64,000 nucleotides of DNA. It comes from Streptomyces naganishii JCM 4654 (GTDB lineage: Bacteria; Actinomycetota; Actinomycetes; Streptomycetales; Streptomycetaceae). The stretch covers positions 186,001 to 250,000 of the forward strand of contig NZ_BMVF01000003.1 of NCBI RefSeq assembly GCF_014650575.1, read 5' to 3'. Below, piece after piece: positions 8,198 through 17,615 of this stretch. The translations under genes and the position numbers were made by a program. Under the pieces are notes generated by a model. It was not told the origin of the DNA. It searched no databases and worked only from the letters and a program-made list of their open reading frames with translations. How positions within the stretch are numbered: the first letter of the stretch is position 1; each line of letters opens with the position of its first letter.

Positions 8198-9715
8198 TCA
8201 GCCGGCTCCCCCGGGCGACCGGATCCAGCCCAGCGAGCGCTGCACGGCCCGCTGCCAGGACTCGTACTCCCACTCCCGCCGCTCGGGGTCCATGTCCGGC
8301 AGCCACTGGGCGGCGCGGTGCCAGTTGCGGCGCAGTACCTCCATGTCCGGCCAGTAGCCCGCGGCCAGTCCGGCCGCGTAGGCGGCGCCCAGCGAGACCG
8401 TCTCGGCCACCAGGGGGCGTACGACGGGCACGTCGAGCACGTCGGCGAGCATCTGCATGAGCAGGTTGTCCGAGGTCATGCCGCCGTCCACCTTGAGCTG
8501 CTTCAGGGCGAGCCCGGAGTCGGCGTTGACCGCGTCCACGACCTCCCGGGTCTGCCAGGCGGTCGCCTCCAGCACCGCCCTGGCCAGATGGCCCTTGGTG
8601 ATGTACGAGGTCAGGCCGACCACCACGCCCCGGGCGTCGCTGCGCCAGTGCGGGGCGAAGAGGCCGGAGAAGGCCGGCACGATGTAGCAGCCGCCGTTGT
8701 CCTCCACCGTGCGCGCCAGCGTCTCGATCTCCGGCGCGGTGCTGATCATGCCGAGCCGGTCGCGGAACCACTGGACCAGTGAGCCGGTGACGGCCATCGG
8801 GCCCTCCAGCGCGTACACCGTGGGCTGGCCTGCGATCTTGTACGCGACGGTGGTGAGCAGCCCGTTGCGGGAGCGGACCAGTTCGGTGCCGGTGTTCATC
8901 AGCAGGAAGCTGCCCGTGCCGTAGGTGCACTTGGCCTCACCGGGCGAGAAGCAGGTCTGCCCGAAGAGGGCCGCCTGCTGGTCGCCGAGTGCCGCGGTGA
9001 TGTGCACGCCGGGGAGCAGGGCGCGGGCCTCGCCGTAGCTCTCGGCGGAGGAGCGGATCTCCGGGAGCATCTCCCTGGGCACCCCGAAGAAGTCCATCAG
9101 TTCCGGGTCCCAGGTCAGGGTGCGGATGTTGACGAGCATGGTGCGGCTGGCGTTGGTGGGGTCGGTGATGTGCAGTCCGCCCTCGGCGCCTCCGGTGAGG
9201 TTCCAGATCAGCCAGCTCTCCATGGTGCCGAACAGGACCTCGCCGTCCCGGGCGCGCTGCTCCAGGCCGTCGACGTGGTCGAACAGCCAGCGGATGCGGG
9301 GGGCGGAGAAGTAGGTCGAGGGGGGCAGGCCGCAGCGGTCGAGGAAGAACTCGTCGCCGGGCCGGTCGCGCAGCTCGTCGACCAGCGGTGCGGTGCGGGT
9401 GTCCTGCCAGACGATCGCCCGGCCGAGCGGGGCGCCGGTGCGCCGGTCCCACAGCACGGTCGTCTCGCGCTGGTTGGCGATCCCGATGGCGGCGATCTGC
9501 GCGGGGTCCACTCCGGCGCCCGCCAGCGCCTCGGGGACGATGCGCTGGAGGTTGCGCCAGATCTCGACCGCGTCGTGCTCGACCCAGCCGGGGCGCGGGA
9601 AGTGCTGCTGGTGCTCGCGCTGGGCGACGGCGTTCAGCCGTCCGCGGTGGTCGAACAGGATGCATCGTGTGGACGTGGTGCCCTGATCGATGGACATCAC
9701 ATACCGTTCCACCAT
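8198..9715 (-). CDS. glpK: glycerol kinase
   Basis: ATP-dependent phosphorylation of glycerol to sn-glycerol 3-phosphate. 505 aa, normal length. FGGY kinase motifs: [13 protein letters not shown] at the N-terminus, [14 protein letters not shown], and [17 protein letters not shown] plus [14 protein letters not shown] in the C-terminal ATP-binding half. It lies 46 bp downstream of an IclR-type regulator of the GylR kind on the same strand, so it is likely glycerol-inducible. Neither glpF nor glpD follows; a GlpF-like aquaporin sits 28 kb away at 37616-38548, so this may be a secondary glycerol locus. Confidence 0.95.
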   Translation of the reverse strand: MVERYVMSIDQGTTSTRCILFDHRGRLNAVAQREHQQHFPRPGWVEHDAVEIWRNLQRIVPEALAGAGVDPAQIAAIGIANQRETTVLWDRRTGAPLGRAIVWQDTRTAPLVDELRDRPGDEFFLDRCGLPPSTYFSAPRIRWLFDHVDGLEQRARDGEVLFGTMESWLIWNLTGGAEGGLHITDPTNASRTMLVNIRTLTWDPELMDFFGVPREMLPEIRSSAESYGEARALLPGVHITAALGDQQAALFGQTCFSPGEAKCTYGTGSFLLMNTGTELVRSRNGLLTTVAYKIAGQPTVYALEGPMAVTGSLVQWFRDRLGMISTAPEIETLARTVEDNGGCYIVPAFSGLFAPHWRSDARGVVVGLTSYITKGHLARAVLEATAWQTREVVDAVNADSGLALKQLKVDGGMTSDNLLMQMLADVLDVPVVRPLVAETVSLGAAYAAGLAAGYWPDMEVLRRNWHRAAQWLPDMDPERREWEYESWQRAVQRSLGWIRSPGGAG

Positions 9716-9761
9716 GTCGGCCTGCCTTCCGATGCGTCGCGCGGGTGGGGGCCCTGGAGAC

Positions 9762-10529
9762 CTACCAGCGGGCGGCTCCCAGATCCCGGGAGATCGCCCG
9801 GGCGGCCTCCCGGAGCAGGGCCGTCAGTGCGGGCAGCGGCCGTCCGCGCGGGTCGCAGATGCGCTCGACGGGCCCGGACAGCCCGATCGCGCCCACCACG
9901 AGACCGCCGTGGCCCCGGATCGGCGCGGCGATCCCCGCGTCGCCCATGCTCATCTCCTGCACCTCGGAACCCCAGCCGACCTCCCGGATCCCGGCCAGCG
10001 CCCGGTCGATGTCCTCGGGGTCCACCAGGGTGTGCCGGGTGTAGGCGGCCAGGCCGTCCTCGGGCGGCGGGTCGAGGGAGGCCGCCCCGAAGGCCAGGAG
10101 CACCTTGCCGAGCGAGGAGGCGTGCAGCGGCAGCAGCGCGCCCACGTCCAGGGTCTGCAGGGTGTCGTCCGGGCGGAAGACGTGGTGGATGATGAGGACC
10201 TGGCCCTCCAGGGGCGTGCCGAGGCGTACGGCCTCGCCGCTGCGGGCGGCCAGCGCGTCGGCCCAGTTGATGGAGCGCGAGCGCAGCTCGTTGACGTCGA
10301 GGTAGCTGGTGCCCAGGTGCAGCAGGGCCGCCCCGAGCTGGTACTTTCCTGTTGCCTCGTCCTGCTCGACGAAGTCCACGTGCTGAAGTGTGCGTAGGAT
10401 GCCGTGGGCGGTTCCCTTGGCCAGACCGAGGGACGACGCCACTTCGCCGAGGCCCAGTCTGCGCGGGCCGCCGGCGAGCAGGCGCAGGATCGCCGCCGCT
10501 CGTTCGATGGACTGGACAGGTCCGGCCAT
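9762..10529 (-). CDS. IclR family regulator, GylR-like
   Basis: 255-aa IclR-type regulator: winged helix [24 protein letters not shown] with recognition region [14 protein letters not shown], then the effector domain ([57 protein letters not shown]). Its position directly ahead of glpK matches GylR of Streptomyces, the glycerol/G3P-responsive repressor-activator. A TACGAT -10 element lies 6 nt before the ATG at 10529, suggesting a leaderless transcript, and a 6-bp dyad lies just upstream. Confidence 0.85.
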   Translation of the reverse strand: MAGPVQSIERAAAILRLLAGGPRRLGLGEVASSLGLAKGTAHGILRTLQHVDFVEQDEATGKYQLGAALLHLGTSYLDVNELRSRSINWADALAARSGEAVRLGTPLEGQVLIIHHVFRPDDTLQTLDVGALLPLHASSLGKVLLAFGAASLDPPPEDGLAAYTRHTLVDPEDIDRALAGIREVGWGSEVQEMSMGDAGIAAPIRGHGGLVVGAIGLSGPVERICDPRGRPLPALTALLREAARAISRDLGAARW

Positions 10530-10535
10530 GGAGCG

Positions 10536-10562
10536 ATCGTAGCCCGATTTGCCCTGATCGGG
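10536..10562 (-). promoter_or_regulatory. -10 element and dyad upstream of the GylR-like gene
   Basis: TACGAT (10541-10536) is 6 nt from the ATG. Directly upstream CCCGAT / ATCGGG (10543-10548 and 10557-10562) forms a perfect 6-bp inverted repeat with an 8-nt spacer, a plausible binding site for the IclR-type protein itself. No good -35 element was found. Confidence 0.45.
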
Positions 10563-10674
10563 ACTGGCGTTCGGCAATGCCGACCGCCGTTCATTGACCG
10601 CCGCGCGCTGGTTGCCTAGCGTGCCTGACGCGCCCGGCCACCGGTCGGCAGCGCCGCCCGGAGAAGGAGGGCAC

Positions 10675-11100
10675 ATGACCGCAGCCCAGCTCGACGCAGT
10701 GCCCCGCGAGGAGGCCGCCACCGGCATCGTGCTGCCGCGTGCCCCAGGGGGCGTGAGCGCCGTACGCAGGCGCGTACGGGCGGTTCTCAGCGGCTGGAAC
10801 CTGTCGGCCGAGGCCGCCGACGACGTACTGCTGGTGGTCTCGGAGCTGGTCACCAACGCGCTGGTGCACGCCCGGCCGCCGGCGACCCTGCGCCTGTGCC
10901 GTGTCCCCGCGCAGGGCCGCGGTGCCGTGCGGGTCGAGGTGACCGACCAGGGGGCGGCCACCGCGGCCGGTCCCTCGTCCGCGCCCGACCCCGACGAGCA
11001 CGGCCGGGGCCTGGGCATCGTCACCGCGCTCTCGGCCCGCTGCGGCGTCCTCACCCACCGGGGCGGCACCAGCCGCTGGGCGGAGGTGCCGGCGGGCTGA
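10675..11100 (+). CDS. HATPase_c (RsbW-like) ATP-binding protein
   Basis: 141-aa Bergerat-fold ATPase of the anti-sigma/serine-kinase type: N box SELVTNALVHA and G box DEHGRGLGIVTALS. In Streptomyces such small proteins are numerous; they act as anti-sigma factors or as kinases of STAS proteins such as the one at 7384-7725, but no partner can be assigned. The ATG at 10675 follows AAGGAGGG. It is divergent from gylR and ends at a GC hairpin. Confidence 0.8.
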   Translation: MTAAQLDAVPREEAATGIVLPRAPGGVSAVRRRVRAVLSGWNLSAEAADDVLLVVSELVTNALVHARPPATLRLCRVPAQGRGAVRVEVTDQGAATAAGPSSAPDPDEHGRGLGIVTALSARCGVLTHRGGTSRWAEVPAG

Positions 11101-11105
11101 GCGGC

Positions 11106-11124
11106 CCGGCGCCGCGGGCGCCGG
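11106..11124 (+). terminator. hairpin after the HATPase gene
   Basis: CCGGCGCC-GCG-GGCGCCGG, a perfect 8-bp stem with a 3-nt loop, 5 nt after the stop codon. Confidence 0.55.
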
Positions 11125-11129
11125 TCCCG

Positions 11130-11194
11130 GTGTGCGCATGTGCGGGTGCGGATGTGTGGGTGCGCGGGTGCGCAGGTGCGGGTGCGGGCGCGCG
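11130..11194. repeat. GTGCGG-type simple repeat
   Basis: About 65 bp of near-repeats of GTGCGG/GTGCGC/GTGTGG between the HATPase and NCS1 permease genes. Alternating purine-pyrimidine character dominates. No coding potential is evident. Confidence 0.5.
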
Positions 11195-11267
11195 GATTGA
11201 CCGCGGGCCGCCAGGGGGCGAATGTTGCCCCAGGGGTGATCTGCACTCGAACGCACCGGGAGGCACC

Positions 11268-12719
11268 GTGACCACATCGGGCGAGCCGCGGGTGACGGGC
11301 CTGGAGATCCGGTCCATCGACTACGTGCCCCTGGACGAGCGTCACGGCAAGCTCTGGCACCTCGGGCCCCTGTGGTTCATGTCCAACGCCCAGATCGCCA
11401 CCCTGGCCGTGGGTCTGATCAGCATCACCGAGGGCGGCAACCTCGTCTGGTCGCTGCTGGCCATCGTGGCGGGCACCGTCATCGGCACCTTCTTCATGGC
11501 GTTCCACTCGGCCCAGGGCCCGCAGCTGGGGCTGCCGCAGATGATCCAGTCCCGGCCCCAGTTCGGCTATGTGGGCGCCCTGCTGGTGTGGCTGTTCGCC
11601 TATGTGCAGTACGCGGGCTTCAACGTCTTCAACACCATCCTCGCCGGCGAGGCCCTGCACACCACCCTGCACGGCGGCGTCAAGCTGTGGGTGATCGTGG
11701 TCACCGCCGTCGCCCTGGTCGTCGCGCTCGTCGGGTACGACATCATCCACAAGGCCGAGCGGATCCTGACGTACACCTTCCTGGTCGTCTTCGGGATCTT
11801 CACCGTGGCCGTGCTGGTCAACCTGCACTACCCGGCGGGCTCGTTCGACCTCGGCGCCTTCAAGCTGACGCCGTTCCTGGCCCAGTTCGGCGTCGTCGCC
11901 GGCTACCAGATCAGCTGGGCGATCTACGTCTCGGACTACTCGCGCTACCTGCCGCCCGGCGTGACCGTCCGCAAGACTTTCTACTGGACCTACTTCGGCT
12001 CCGCGCTCGGCGGCATCTGGCTCATGGTGCTCGGCACGCTGCTGGCCGCCTGGGCGGGCAAGGGCTTCGACACGATCCGCTCGATCGAGGCGGCCGGCGA
12101 CACCGTGTTCACCGGATTCGGCGCGGTGGTGCTGCTCTTCGCGGCCCTCGGCCTGGTCTCCGTCACCGCGCTGAACATGTACGGCGGCTCGCTGACGCTG
12201 ATCAGCGGCATCGACTCCTTCCGGCGGGTGCGGCCCACACTCCGCGTGCGGCTGCTGACCCTCGGGCTGACCGCGGTGCTGTCCCTGATCGGCGCGCTGG
12301 CCGCGACCTCCCACTTCCTGCAGAACTTCAACGACTTCCTGCTGCTCGTGCTGTACCTGTTCATCCCGTGGACCGCGGTGAACCTCATGGACTACTACGT
12401 CGTCCGGCGCGGGCACTACGCGATCGCCGAGATCTTCAACCCGCACGGCATCTACGGGCGCTGGGGCCTGCACGGCATCGTCTCCTACCTGGCCGGCTTC
12501 GCCGCCATGGTGCCGTTCTTCTCGGTCGGCACCCTCTTCGTCGGCCCGGCTGCGCACGCCCTGGGCGGCGCGGACATCTCCCTGTTCGTCGGGCTGCCCG
12601 TCTCCGCGCTCCTGTACTGGTGGCTGACCAGGTCCATCGACGTGGAGGCCGAGCGGAGGCTGGCGGAGGAGGAGGCCGCCGAACTGGACCGGGCCGCGCA
12701 CGAGCACCGCGAGCCCTGA
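11268..12719 (+). CDS. NCS1 family nucleobase permease (cytosine permease-like)
   Basis: 483-aa integral membrane transporter with about twelve hydrophobic segments, of the nucleobase:cation symporter-1 family (CodB/Fur type). Typical stretches: GPLWFMSNAQIATLAVG, QMIQSRPQFGYVGALLVW, AGYQISWAIYVSDYSRYLPP and NDFLLLVLYLFIPWTAVNLMDYY. It should import cytosine, purines or a related base or hydantoin with a cation. The GTG at 11268 follows GGGAGG. The C-terminus is a charged 30-residue tail. It precedes an oxidoreductase gene on the same strand by 114 bp; a shared catabolic role is possible. Confidence 0.9.
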   Translation: MTTSGEPRVTGLEIRSIDYVPLDERHGKLWHLGPLWFMSNAQIATLAVGLISITEGGNLVWSLLAIVAGTVIGTFFMAFHSAQGPQLGLPQMIQSRPQFGYVGALLVWLFAYVQYAGFNVFNTILAGEALHTTLHGGVKLWVIVVTAVALVVALVGYDIIHKAERILTYTFLVVFGIFTVAVLVNLHYPAGSFDLGAFKLTPFLAQFGVVAGYQISWAIYVSDYSRYLPPGVTVRKTFYWTYFGSALGGIWLMVLGTLLAAWAGKGFDTIRSIEAAGDTVFTGFGAVVLLFAALGLVSVTALNMYGGSLTLISGIDSFRRVRPTLRVRLLTLGLTAVLSLIGALAATSHFLQNFNDFLLLVLYLFIPWTAVNLMDYYVVRRGHYAIAEIFNPHGIYGRWGLHGIVSYLAGFAAMVPFFSVGTLFVGPAAHALGGADISLFVGLPVSALLYWWLTRSIDVEAERRLAEEEAAELDRAAHEHREP

Positions 12720-12833
12720 GACGCCCACCGGTGCTGTCCGGATGTCTTGACATGGACCGGCTGCACCCCGCAGGGTGAGCCGCAGGTTCTCGATCGGTCC
12801 GGGTACGGCCCGGCCGGCTGCGGAGGGGCTGTC

Positions 12834-13988
12834 ATGGTGAACACGCTGGGCGTCGCCGTCGTGGGGTTCGGCTGGATGGGCCGGGTGCACGCCCAGGCGT
12901 ACGCCAGGGTGCTCCACCACTTCCCTCGGCTGCCCCTGCGCCCGCGCCTGGTCGCGGTCGCCGACGAGGTGCCCGGCCGCGCCGAGGAGGCGGCGGCGCG
13001 CTACGGCTTCGAGAGCGCGGCCCGCGACTGGCGGGAGGTCGTCGCCGATCCCCGCGTCGAGGCGGTCAGCGTCACCGCCCCCAACTTCCTGCACCGGGAG
13101 ATCGGCGTCGCCGTGGCCGAGGCCGGCAAGCACCTGTGGATCGAGAAGCCGGTGGGCCTGACCGCCGACGACGCCCGCGCGGTCGCGGACGCGGCCGCCA
13201 AGGCGCGGGTGGCCGGCACGGTCGGCTTCAACTACCGCAACGCGCCCGCCGTGGCCGCCGCCCGCGAGATGGTCGCCGCCGAGGAGATCGGCACGGTCAC
13301 CCACGTCCGCATCCGTCTGCTGAGCGACTACGCCGCCCACCCGGACGGCGCGCTGACCTGGCGCTACGAGCGCGAACGCGGCGGCAGCGGAGTCCTCGGC
13401 GACCTCGCCTCGCACGGGGTCGACCTCGCCCGCCACCTGCTCGGCGAGATCGACTCGCTGGCCGCCGACACCGCCGTGTTCGTGCCCGAGCGGGCCCGCC
13501 CGTCCGGCGCCACCGCCGGTCACACCCGCGCGGCCGGAGGGGTCCTGGGCCCGGTCGAGAACGACGACTACGTCAGCTGCCTGCTGCGCTTCGCCTCCGG
13601 CGCGCGCGGTGTCCTGGAGGCCAGCCGGGTCGCCGTCGGCGAGCAGAACAACTACGGCTTCGAGATCCACGGCACCAGGGGCGCCCTGTTCTGGGACTTC
13701 CGCCGCATGGGAGAGCTCGGCGTCAGCCGCGGCACCGCCTATCAGGACCAGCCCGTCGCCACCGTGTACGTGGGCCCCGGCCACGGCGAGTACGGCGCCT
13801 TCCAGCCGGGCTCGGCCAACGCCATGGGCTACGACGACCTCAAGGTCGTCGAGGCCTGGCACTTCCTGCGCTCCATCGCGGAGGGCGCCCCGCACGGCGC
13901 GACCCTGGAGGACGCCGTGGCCTCGGCGGTGGCGCTGGACGCCATGGCCCGCTCCGCCGCCGGGCGCGCCTGGGTGAACCTGCGCTGA
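12834..13988 (+). CDS. Gfo/Idh/MocA family oxidoreductase
   Basis: 384-aa NAD(P)-dependent dehydrogenase of the glucose-fructose oxidoreductase/inositol dehydrogenase family. Rossmann motif VVGFGWMGRVHAQAY at the N-terminus, EKPVG (the catalytic-lysine motif) near residue 102, and the C-terminal alpha/beta domain with GDLASHGVDLARHLLGEI. The substrate is probably a sugar or cyclitol. The ATG at 12834 has GGAGGGG upstream; a GTG three bases later is an alternative. It follows the NCS1 permease, is convergent with the XRE regulator, and ends in a shared hairpin. Confidence 0.9.
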   Translation: MVNTLGVAVVGFGWMGRVHAQAYARVLHHFPRLPLRPRLVAVADEVPGRAEEAAARYGFESAARDWREVVADPRVEAVSVTAPNFLHREIGVAVAEAGKHLWIEKPVGLTADDARAVADAAAKARVAGTVGFNYRNAPAVAAAREMVAAEEIGTVTHVRIRLLSDYAAHPDGALTWRYERERGGSGVLGDLASHGVDLARHLLGEIDSLAADTAVFVPERARPSGATAGHTRAAGGVLGPVENDDYVSCLLRFASGARGVLEASRVAVGEQNNYGFEIHGTRGALFWDFRRMGELGVSRGTAYQDQPVATVYVGPGHGEYGAFQPGSANAMGYDDLKVVEAWHFLRSIAEGAPHGATLEDAVASAVALDAMARSAAGRAWVNLR

Positions 13989-13991
13989 GGG

Positions 13992-14021
13992 CCGCGGGCG
14001 CCGGTCAGGGCCGGCCCGCGG
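13992..14021. terminator. bidirectional hairpin between convergent genes
   Basis: CCGCGGGC / GCCCGCGG, perfect 8-bp stem with a 14-nt loop, between the oxidoreductase stop and overlapping the stop of the XRE regulator. Confidence 0.45.
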
Positions 14022-14820
14022 ACAGTTCCTCGAGGGCCCGCGCGGAGGGCGAGCCGGGGTCGGCCGTGATCAGGACGACCTCCTGGTCGTCCTCGGGCAC
14101 GAGCAGCACGTCGCAGTTCAGCCGGAGGGTTCCCACGGTGGGGTGGTCCAGGACCTTGGTGCGGTGACCGGGGGCGTGGACCGGCCGCGTCTCCCAGATC
14201 TGCCGGAACTCCTCGCTGCCGGCTCGCAGTTCGGCCAGCAGCGCGGCGAGGGCGGCGTCGTGCGGGTAGCGGTCGACGGCCCGCCGCAGCCGAGCCACCA
14301 CCACGTGCCCGAACTCCTCGGCGCCCGAACTGCCGTACATCCGGCCGCCCGTGCCGAGGAAGCGGCGGCGGGCCAGGTTGGCGGCGCCGGTGCCGAGGTC
14401 GCCGCCGAGCAGGCGCCGGGCGAGCGGGTTCCAGGCGACGACGCCGTAGCCCGCGTCGGTGACGATCGCGGCGGTTCCCGGCAGGCGGCGCAGCATCCGG
14501 GCCACGTGCGGGCGCACCCGGCGCACCGCGCCCGCGCCGGGCGGCACCGCCGATCCGGCCAGCCGGAACAGGTGGCTGCGCTCGGCCGGGGCGAGCCGCA
14601 TCGCCTGCGCGAGACCTTCGAGGACGCGGTCGGAGGGCCGGGGGCCGCGCGCCTGTTCGAGCCGTGTGTAGTAATCGACCGAGATGTGCGCCAGCTCGGC
14701 CACCTCCTCGCGCCGCAGGCCCGGCACCCGGCGGATCGCGCCCCTGGGGAAGCCTGACTCCTCGGGCCCGAGGGCCTCACGGCGTTCCCGCAGAAAGCGG
14801 GCCAGTTCCTGCCTCGCCAT
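14005..14820 (-). CDS. XRE family regulator with MmyB-type ligand domain
   Basis: 271 aa: an XRE helix-turn-helix over residues 1-90 (RFLRERREALGPEESGF, RVPGLRREEVAELAHISVDYY, RLEQARGPRPSDRVLEGLA), then the MmyB-like ligand-binding PAS-type domain (DAGYGVVAWNPLARRLLG, VHAPGHRTKVLDHPTVGTL). These proteins usually control a divergent SDR or oxidoreductase gene, and here an SDR gene starts 62 bp away in the opposite direction, so it is the likely regulator of 14883-15599 and perhaps of the alcohol dehydrogenase after it. Confidence 0.88.
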   Translation of the reverse strand: MARQELARFLRERREALGPEESGFPRGAIRRVPGLRREEVAELAHISVDYYTRLEQARGPRPSDRVLEGLAQAMRLAPAERSHLFRLAGSAVPPGAGAVRRVRPHVARMLRRLPGTAAIVTDAGYGVVAWNPLARRLLGGDLGTGAANLARRRFLGTGGRMYGSSGAEEFGHVVVARLRRAVDRYPHDAALAALLAELRAGSEEFRQIWETRPVHAPGHRTKVLDHPTVGTLRLNCDVLLVPEDDQEVVLITADPGSPSARALEELSAGRP

Positions 14821-14882
14821 GCTGCCTCCCTGGTACAGCCTGTCCCTGGCACGCGGGGACCGGGCGGGGGACGGTGGGTGTC

Positions 14883-15599
14883 ATGAACGATCGCACAGCA
14901 CTGGTCACCGGTGCCAACAAGGGCATCGGCAAGCACATCGCCCGGCTGCTCGCCGCCGGGGGTTTCACCGTGTACGTGGGCTCGCGGGACGCGGAGCGGG
15001 GCCGGCGGGCCGTGGCGGAGATCGGGGACGGCGCGCTTGCGCTGGACCTGGACGTGACCGACCCGCGGAGCGTCGCCGCGGCGGCGGCGCGGGTGGACCG
15101 TCTGGACGTCCTCGTCAACAACGCCGGCATCTCGGTCAGCCTCGACCCGCCTCAGGCGTCGGGCGTGGCGGAGTTCCGGGAGACCTTCGAGACCAACGTG
15201 TTCGGGGTGGTGGCCGTGACCAACGCCTTCCTGCCGGCGCTGCGCCGGTCCGCGCGGCCCCGGATCGTCAACGTCTCCAGCGGCACCGCCTCGCTGGCCT
15301 GGAGCACAGGACCCAACCCGCAGTTCCTGACCGGCGCCGGCGGGGCGGCCGCGTACCGCTCGTCCAAGGCCGCCCTGAACGCGCTCACCGTCCTGTACGC
15401 GCTGACGCTGGACGGGGAGGGCTTCAAGGTCAACGCGCTCGCCCCCGGCGCGCGGGCCACGGATCTCACGCCCCGGGCCGCGGCCCTCGGCGGGGACCCC
15501 GCGGAGGGCGCGGAGGGTGCCGTACGTCTGGCGCTGCTGCCCGACGACGGCCCGACCGGCGGCTTCTTCTCCTGGGACGGCACGCCCGTGCCGTGGTGA
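14883..15599 (+). CDS. short-chain dehydrogenase/reductase
   Basis: 238-aa classical SDR: cofactor motif TGANKGIGKHIARLL, NNAG, serine in VNVSSGTASL and catalytic Y-x-x-x-K in AAYRSSKAALNAL. The C-terminus (FFSWDGTPVPW) is typical of carbonyl-reductase-like members commonly controlled by MmyB-type regulators. The substrate is unknown. The ATG at 14883 lies 5 nt past GGTGGGT-like purines. Confidence 0.88.
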   Translation: MNDRTALVTGANKGIGKHIARLLAAGGFTVYVGSRDAERGRRAVAEIGDGALALDLDVTDPRSVAAAAARVDRLDVLVNNAGISVSLDPPQASGVAEFRETFETNVFGVVAVTNAFLPALRRSARPRIVNVSSGTASLAWSTGPNPQFLTGAGGAAAYRSSKAALNALTVLYALTLDGEGFKVNALAPGARATDLTPRAAALGGDPAEGAEGAVRLALLPDDGPTGGFFSWDGTPVPW

Positions 15600-15620
15600 G
15601 AGCGGGCGCGGCGGCGCGCG

Positions 15621-15640
15621 GGCCGCCCCTGGCGGCGGCC
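15621..15640 (+). terminator. hairpin after the SDR gene
   Basis: GGCCGCC / GGCGGCC, 7-bp perfect stem with a 6-nt loop, 21 nt after the stop. Confidence 0.35.
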
Positions 15641-15718
15641 GCTCGGCGCGCGGGATCGGCGGTGAACTGGTGTGCTGGGGTGCGGGGGACGTCGTAGCAG
15701 CCGCCGCGGGAGAGACAG

Positions 15719-16747
15719 ATGACCAGTACGTACAGAGTCGCGCAGGTGGCCGCCGCCGGCGGCCGGTTCGAGATCGCCGAGCGTGAGGTGCCCGAGCCCG
15801 GTCCCGGCCAGGTGCGGATCGCGGTGGAGGCCTGCGGGATCTGCCACAGCGACGTCCTGTTCGTGGACGCCGCGGTGCCCGGCGTACGGTTCCCGGTGGT
15901 GCCCGGGCACGAGATCGCCGGGCGGATCGAGAAGCTCGGCGAGGGCGCCGGCGACAAGGGCTGGCAGGTGGGCGACCGGGTGGCGGTGGGCTGGTTCGGG
16001 GGCAGCTGCGGTCACTGCGAGCCGTGCCGCCGGGGCGACTTCATCGTGTGCGACTACCTGAAGGTTCCCGGCTGGGCCTACGACGGCGGCTTCGCCGAGC
16101 GGACCGTCGTGCCGGTGGACGCGCTGGCCCGGATCCCCGACGCCCTCGCGGCGAGCGACGCGGGTCCGATGGCGTGCGCGGGCGTCACCGTGTTCAACGG
16201 GCTGCGGCGCAGCTCCGCGCGCCCCGGCGACCTGGTCGCCGTGCTCGGCATCGGCGGGCTCGGGCACTTGGGCGTGCAGTACGCGGTGGCCATGGGCTTC
16301 GAGACGGTGGCCATCGCGCGCGGGGCCGACAAGGCGAACCTCGCCAAGCAGCTCGGCGCGCACCACTACGTCGACAGCACGGCCGGCACGCCCGTCGCGG
16401 AGGCGCTGGGGGCGCTCGGCGGCGCGAAGGCGGTGCTGGCCACGGCGGGCAGTTCGCAGGCCATCACGGCGACCGTGGACGGGCTGACGCCCCGGGGCGA
16501 GCTGGTGGTGATCGGGGCGGCGCCGGAGCCCATGGGGATCAGCCCGGTCCAGCTGCTCATGAAGGGCAAGGTGGTCCGCGGCCATCCGTCGGGCACCTCG
16601 CAGGACGTGCGGGACACCATGGAGTTCAGCGTCCTGCACGGGATCCGCCCGATGACCGAGACGGTGCCGCTCGAGCAGGCCGGCGAGGCGTACCGGAAGA
16701 TGCTCTCCGGCGCGGCCCGCTTCCGGATGGTGCTGACCACCGGCTGA
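15719..16747 (+). CDS. zinc-dependent alcohol dehydrogenase
   Basis: 342-aa medium-chain dehydrogenase. Catalytic zinc site: CGICHSD and GHE; structural zinc site of four cysteines in GSCGHCEPCRRGDFIVC; Rossmann motif GIGGLGHLGVQYA. It resembles AdhA/AdhT-type alcohol dehydrogenases that interconvert primary alcohols and aldehydes with NAD. The ATG at 15719 lies 7 nt after GGGAGAG. It could act on aldehydes from the nearby thioester-reductase pathway, but it is on the other strand and this is speculation. Confidence 0.92.
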   Translation: MTSTYRVAQVAAAGGRFEIAEREVPEPGPGQVRIAVEACGICHSDVLFVDAAVPGVRFPVVPGHEIAGRIEKLGEGAGDKGWQVGDRVAVGWFGGSCGHCEPCRRGDFIVCDYLKVPGWAYDGGFAERTVVPVDALARIPDALAASDAGPMACAGVTVFNGLRRSSARPGDLVAVLGIGGLGHLGVQYAVAMGFETVAIARGADKANLAKQLGAHHYVDSTAGTPVAEALGALGGAKAVLATAGSSQAITATVDGLTPRGELVVIGAAPEPMGISPVQLLMKGKVVRGHPSGTSQDVRDTMEFSVLHGIRPMTETVPLEQAGEAYRKMLSGAARFRMVLTTG

Positions 16748-16762
16748 CGCGGGCGTGCGGCC

Positions 16763-16778
16763 GGGCCCACGAGGGCCC
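16763..16778. terminator. hairpin between convergent genes
   Basis: GGGCCC-acga-GGGCCC between the alcohol dehydrogenase and the alpha/beta hydrolase; short but perfect. Confidence 0.3.
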
Positions 16779-16808
16779 AGCCGGCGCGCCCGCGCGCCCC
16801 GGCGTGTC

Positions 16809-17588
16809 TCAGCCGCGGGCGGTGAGGAACCGGTCGAGCGCCGCCGTCAGTTCGGCCGGCTTCTCCAGCGGGATCTCGTGCCCGGCGTCGATGACGCGGA
16901 CCTCCGCGTCGGGGTACGCCTTGGCCATCCGCAGCATCTGCCGCACGGGCAGCTGGATGTCGTGGTAGCCGTGCACCAGCAGGACCGGCACGCGGATCTC
17001 GCCGAGCCGGTCCAGGACGTCGAAGGCGCGCATCGCCGAGTAGCACGTCATGACGACCTCGCGCGGGGTGGCGGCCGAGGCCCGGATGTGGCGGCGGATG
17101 TCCTCGCGCGGGTGACCGGGGGCGAACGCGCGCTGGATGTTGGCGGCGACGAACAGCTTGAACGGGACGAGGGTGGACGCCGCCATCAGCAGCCCCCTGC
17201 CCCGGCTGTAGGTCATGCGGCTGATGGAGCCGACCAGCGCCAGGCGCTCGACCCGTTCGGGATGGGCGAGCGCGATGGTCTGGGCGATCATCCCGCCCAT
17301 CGAGTGCCCGACGAGCGCGCACCGCTCGATCTTCAGATGGTCCAGGAGCGCGACGACGTCCGCCGCCGCCGCCTCGATGGTGCGCGACCCGGCCCCGCCG
17401 CTCTCACCGTGCCCGCGCAGGTCGAGCCGGACGACCCGGCGGCCGGCGGAGAAGTGATCCAGCTGGTGGTCCCAGCGGTGCCGGTCGGCCGTCCAGCCGT
17501 GCACGAACACCAGGGGCACGCCGTCACCGTCGCGCGGGCCCTCGTCGTCGTACGTCAGCAGCGCGCCGTCGACCTCGAGCTGCGGCAT
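16809..17588 (-). CDS. alpha/beta hydrolase
   Basis: 259-aa alpha/beta hydrolase: oxyanion segment FVHGWTADRHRWDHQLDHF, nucleophile elbow GHSMGGMIAQTIAL (Ser in G-H-S-M-G), Asp in VPVLLVHGYHDIQLP and the final His in VIDAGHEIPLEKP. The catalytic triad is therefore complete. The ATG has GGAGG 8 nt upstream. Its promoter carries the same TACT-GRCG-AGTA palindrome as the FAAL promoter at 37.4 kb, which ties this enzyme to the same, probably lipid-related, regulon. The substrate is unknown, perhaps an acyl ester. Confidence 0.88.
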   Translation of the reverse strand: MPQLEVDGALLTYDDEGPRDGDGVPLVFVHGWTADRHRWDHQLDHFSAGRRVVRLDLRGHGESGGAGSRTIEAAAADVVALLDHLKIERCALVGHSMGGMIAQTIALAHPERVERLALVGSISRMTYSRGRGLLMAASTLVPFKLFVAANIQRAFAPGHPREDIRRHIRASAATPREVVMTCYSAMRAFDVLDRLGEIRVPVLLVHGYHDIQLPVRQMLRMAKAYPDAEVRVIDAGHEIPLEKPAELTAALDRFLTARG

Positions 17589-17615
17589 GGGGCACCTCCG
17601 GGAGTGCGATCGAGT

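Noticed and set aside
9762..13895. 1377-codon minus-strand frame across the permease and oxidoreductase genes
   Set aside because: Only its last 255 codons (IclR regulator) are real; the rest is antisense to well-supported plus-strand genes.
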